Part shown: positions 60,701 through 64,000 of the stretch, piece by piece
How positions within the stretch are numbered: position 1 is the first letter of the stretch
How the letters are laid out: every line of letters starts with the position of its first letter
Assembly: GCA_001600455.1 (NCBI GenBank)
Contig: BCKC01000001.1
Coordinates: forward strand, 5,048,441-5,112,440
DNA length: 64,000 nt
Origin: Endocalyx cinctus
Lineage: Eukaryota; Ascomycota; Sordariomycetes; Amphisphaeriales; Apiosporaceae
Direction of reading: 5' to 3'
Position numbers and translations under genes: made by a program
Notes under the pieces: generated by a model
The model's database searches: none
Seen by the model: only the letters and a program-made list of their open reading frames with translations
What the model was told of the DNA's origin: nothing

Positions 60701-61663
60701 GATTTATTGCCTTGTTGGATATTTTCTCTCCTTTCAATCTGTATCAAGATGTGAATCTTTTTATATCATAAATCATGCTACCGTAAATAAACACCTTTTT
60801 CAAAAGCTGGAAAGAAAAGCAGACCCAAGCAAAGCCTGTGAGAAGAAGAAGAAAAGAACATGTAAAATCATCCGAGCAAAAAAAAAAAATCTTCGCATAC
60901 GATGCGATGCAAGGCAATCTACCGTGTAAACCAGTAAAATGAAGCAGATATACCAACACTGCTAGTCCTCCTTGTGATGTCACTTCCTGGTCTATAATTT
61001 ACCACCCGCTTCACCGTCCCCTGTAAAAAGAAAAGAAGAATATCAATAAATGGACCAGAGTAAGCCGCGTGTCAGTTGAGGTCGATTCTCCACAATGGTA
61101 ATTGGGGGGAACGTCAAAGCTATCCACGCAAGTTGCTTCTGGAAGACATGAATCATAAAGCCGGTTCGTAACAAGAGTAGGCAGAAAAAAACGCCAAAAA
61201 AGAAGATTTAACCAAGAGGGGAGAAAAGAAATAGAGAAATCGTCAAAAGTGTGAGATATGAGAGGTGATGATAATGATGATAGGTAGGTTGGGGTTACAC
61301 TTTTTTTTTGTTTTTTGGAAAGAAAAAAAGAACCCTTGCGCCGCACTGATGCTCCTGTTGTTCTAGAATGATTTGAGCAAGGGGGATAAAACGAAGAAGA
61401 AATATATATGCGACACACCGGCACAATATCGATGCAGCCATCAAACGCCACCCTGGAGATTGAAGAAGTTTGGACGTGATGCAAAATGAGTTAATCTTCC
61501 CGAGACGTAAAAAGATAACAATGCTTGAAGTGTGAAAAACATTTTTTTTTCCGCTGGTCATGTCGAGGAGCTGGCTTGCAGTCCTTTCCTTGGGGTCATT
61601 TCCCCCTTTCATAAGCCTTCATTTCTTTTCCTCTATTGTTTTTTTTTTTTTCTTATTCCCCAT

Positions 61664-63182
61664 TTAATTTTCGTTATGGCGTAGAGAGCTACAGCCGGGG
61701 TAAGGACCGCCGTGAAGCACGTATTTCTCGAAGGGCGAGCAGTCAATCGTTCCGCGCGAGGATCGGGCCCACTTAGGTAGCGGGACCTCTTCCCACTCAT
61801 CGTTGGTCAGGGCGTAGAAGTTGTACGCCTCGTGCGAGGGGAGGTCGGGATGCTCGCATTCGAAGATACCCTCGAGGTGGAGACGTTCCAAATGCGGTAG
61901 TTTATGGCGCATGCTGGTGAAGAGAGACCTGAAAGTTCCGTCGTAAAGGTGAATACCTCCGAGAGATACCTCGAAAGGTTTGGCGAGTCCGCGTCCGCCT
62001 AGGCGGAGTCGACGCAAGGTAGAACCGTGACGGGCGAGGAACTCTTTGAGCTCCTCTTCGTCGCAAGACACGCCTTCGAGGGCTAGATCGGTTAGGCGGG
62101 TGTAGGTGAATCCGAAGAATAGATCTCGGAACGACAGCACGAACTTCGAGTGTTCGCTCGAGTACGGGTGAAACGCGAGCTTGAGAGACTGGAGTTTCGA
62201 GGCAAGTTGCAGTATACCACCCAGACCATTTATAGCCCTGATGGCCGAACCTGGGCCCTGAAGGCCTGATGGATCCAGCGTCAGATTCAGAGACGTCAGG
62301 GTATGAAATGACTGCGAGTGCTGAAACCAGTTTGAGCGGTGCTCTCGCATGCGAAATATCTCAAGAGGAAGTCGATCGACCTTGAAAGAGGACAGAGGGA
62401 TACCATGCAAAGCGAACATGATGGCATCCAAGTTGTTGTACGTCCGGGTCTTCTCGAACTTCCTGCACTTCGGCCAGTTAAAGACGTCACACAGCAATTC
62501 ATTGTCTTCATCTGGATAGTTGGTGAAAGAGACCTCCAAGTCTCTCAAGTTAGGTAACGCCGAGAATGCCTCTCTAAGATCGTCGGCCTTCAGATGGAGG
62601 GGTCCTACAGCTTTGTGACCCTCTGCAACCATATCGAATGTTTTTCTAGCCGTCAACATGAAATGATTGCGTTCGTCTGGAAGGGCCACGAAACGCTGGG
62701 CCCTAGAGAGGAAAGTAAGGTTAATATTAATTCTCGCATATTTTTTTTTAATAATAAAAATGTATATATGTAATGACGTTTTAGATAAGATGGGTTGGGT
62801 TGATAGGGGGAATTTAGTATGGCGAGGCTATGGGGGGAGCTAGTTGTGTAGCTAGAGAGGTAGGTAGATAGGGAGGTAGGTTAAGGTATAATAGGTAGGT
62901 AATCAGGTAATCTTACCATGTAGCACTCCAAGCATCATAGACGGAGAGTTCACCGAGGAAAAGGTTAACAGATTTGATGCTTCCTCTCAGACGTTCATGA
63001 AGAGCGATGCAGTGTAATCGCTCAATATCATTTCTCCAGCAGAGTGAGGTGAACTTTGACGAAAGTAGAAATTCGTAGCCAACATCGGATAAAAGACGAG
63101 TTACGGTTCGTAAATTTCGAACTGATTGAGGATCGCAGTAAGAGAAAATGAGCCTCAAAAGCTCTACCGGAAGATTGTCCAT
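61664..63182 (-). CDS. F-box protein
   Basis: Substrate adaptor candidate for an SCF ubiquitin ligase. Exons 63182–62917 and 62702–61664 join to 434 residues. The start at 63182 is chosen because it opens directly with the F-box (MDNLPVELLRLIFSYCDPQS, then VRNLRTVTRLLSDVGYEFLL); the frame upstream is a GA-repeat artefact. The rest has LRR-like leucine spacing without clean repeats: LREAFSALPNLRDLEVSFTN, LTSLNLTLDPSG, KLQSLKLAFHP, RLTDLALEGVSCDEEELKEF, LRRLRLGGRGL and LPHLERLHLEGIFEC. This is the layout of the large, fast-evolving fungal F-box/LRR-like families. The target is unknown. Confidence 0.85.
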
Positions 63183-64000
63183 GGAAATTGACTCTCTCAA
63201 AAAAAGAGTTTCGAGAGTGAGAGACAGAGAAAGAGAGAGAGAGAGAAAAGAAGAAAAATAAATAAACAAATAAGAATCTGCCGTTCTGTTTTGCTAAATT
63301 TGAAATAATTTGGGGTTAATAAGATAGAAGTGATGATGTCTCCCCCGACTCCGCCAGTCCGTGAGGGTCCGATAGAGGAAAAAAAGGTGTAAAAACTCGA
63401 TATCAAGACAAAAAATCAAAAAGAATGAGTCCTAAGATCCTCCTACTGATGTACAAAGAATTACTATAAAAAAAAAGATATGTCAGTAATAAGAATTGGG
63501 CGAATGAGTTGTGATACATACTTAGCGAAGAGGCGGAGAGCCGTTGGTTTGGTGCATTTTATTTCTTTTCTGCAACAAGCCTTTTGCGGTCTAGGACAGT
63601 AAATAGAAGGGTACCCAAGGGACGAACTATCGGTGAGTGTGAGACAAAAATACAGGCTTCGGTACCATATAAGAAAAATAATTATTAAATAGATCCAACA
63701 CCGGATAAGAAAAGTTTATTTAGTAATCGTCGTTTTTTTTTTTTTTTTTTACTTCGTATATATATATCTCTCTCTTATTTATTTATTTTATTTTATAATT
63801 TTGTTAGATTGATTTATGTATTTATTAAATAAATGGCGAAAGGAGGTGATATTTAGAACGAGGAAGAGAGAGAGAGAGAGTTGTGGTATGATTCAAAGTG
63901 AAAAGGCTATTACTTTGTATAATATATACACTTTTATATACTCCGTACACGTATATATATATATATATATATAATATTATATCAATCTAAGCAACTAAGC
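63183..64000. other. Intergenic at the window end
   Basis: GA-rich run just upstream of the F-box start (about 63218–63246), poly-T near 63732–63750 and a (TA)n run at 63953–63972. No gene seen. Confidence 0.6.

Larger units (their letters stand above)
52504..61663. other. 9-kb stretch without a recognisable gene
   Basis: No open frame here has a domain, family motif or convincing spliced continuation. Sequence is moderately AT-rich with many homopolymers, short tandem repeats (53169–53211, 53320–53357, 53620–53665), TACCTAGGTA palindromes (53095–53104, 53621–53630), poly-C at 57752–57767 and TC/GA-rich patches. Frames at 55008–55238, 55411–55605, 57791–58063, 60474–60737 and 61011–61484 were examined and not accepted. 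It could hold non-coding transcripts, an extended regulatory region or very short-exon genes that I cannot resolve by eye. Confidence 0.55.

Noticed and set aside
60474..60737. 87-codon minus-strand frame
   Set aside because: Random composition; no motif.
61011..61484. 157-codon minus-strand frame downstream of the F-box gene
   Set aside because: Driven by T/C-rich sequence, aromatic-rich without a pattern; lies in the 3' region of the F-box gene.

Overview
The window is nuclear DNA of a filamentous ascomycete (Pezizomycotina, probably Sordariomycetes). The evidence is short GT–AG introns of about 45–110 bp with CTAAC-like branch points, single-copy eukaryotic housekeeping genes, a fungal iterative type I polyketide synthase, and long AT-rich intergenic stretches full of homopolymers and microsatellites. 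Class-level placement is inference from gene content. A few N bases sit in or near homopolymers, so this looks like draft assembly.

1–25 kb is an accessory, secondary-metabolism region. It holds a T5orf172-domain membrane-anchored protein (1.8–3.1 kb), the remains of an NRPS-like adenylate-forming reductase (3.4–4.8 kb, pseudogene), an intact eight-exon cytochrome P450 (9.8–12.4 kb) and an intact six-exon highly reducing polyketide synthase of about 2440 residues (17.1–24.8 kb; KS-AT-DH-degenerate MT-ER-KR-ACP). P450 and PKS are on the same strand, and TGACG-core sites lie upstream of both. The simplest reading is a small or shrunken polyketide cluster that lost its reductase.

25–39 kb is mixed. 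It has a Cys-rich protein whose reading frame needs either a 45-bp intron or read-through of a TAG, a STIMATE-family membrane protein, the spliceosomal SF3b subunit p14 (SF3B6), a decayed thioesterase-like gene followed by two more coding-like remnants, and a Cys-rich, possibly zinc-binding protein.

39–52.5 kb is a conserved housekeeping block: a zeta-crystallin-type quinone oxidoreductase with a possible mitochondrial isoform, the chaperonin subunit CCT4 divergently paired with the proteasome ATPase Rpt1, the actin-related protein Arp9 (SWI/SNF–RSC), and a Ysc84/SYLF-domain protein.

52.5–61.7 kb shows no convincing gene, only simple repeats and short palindromic motifs. An F-box protein follows on the minus strand (61.7–63.2 kb). 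No tRNA, rRNA, CRISPR array or intact transposon was recognised.
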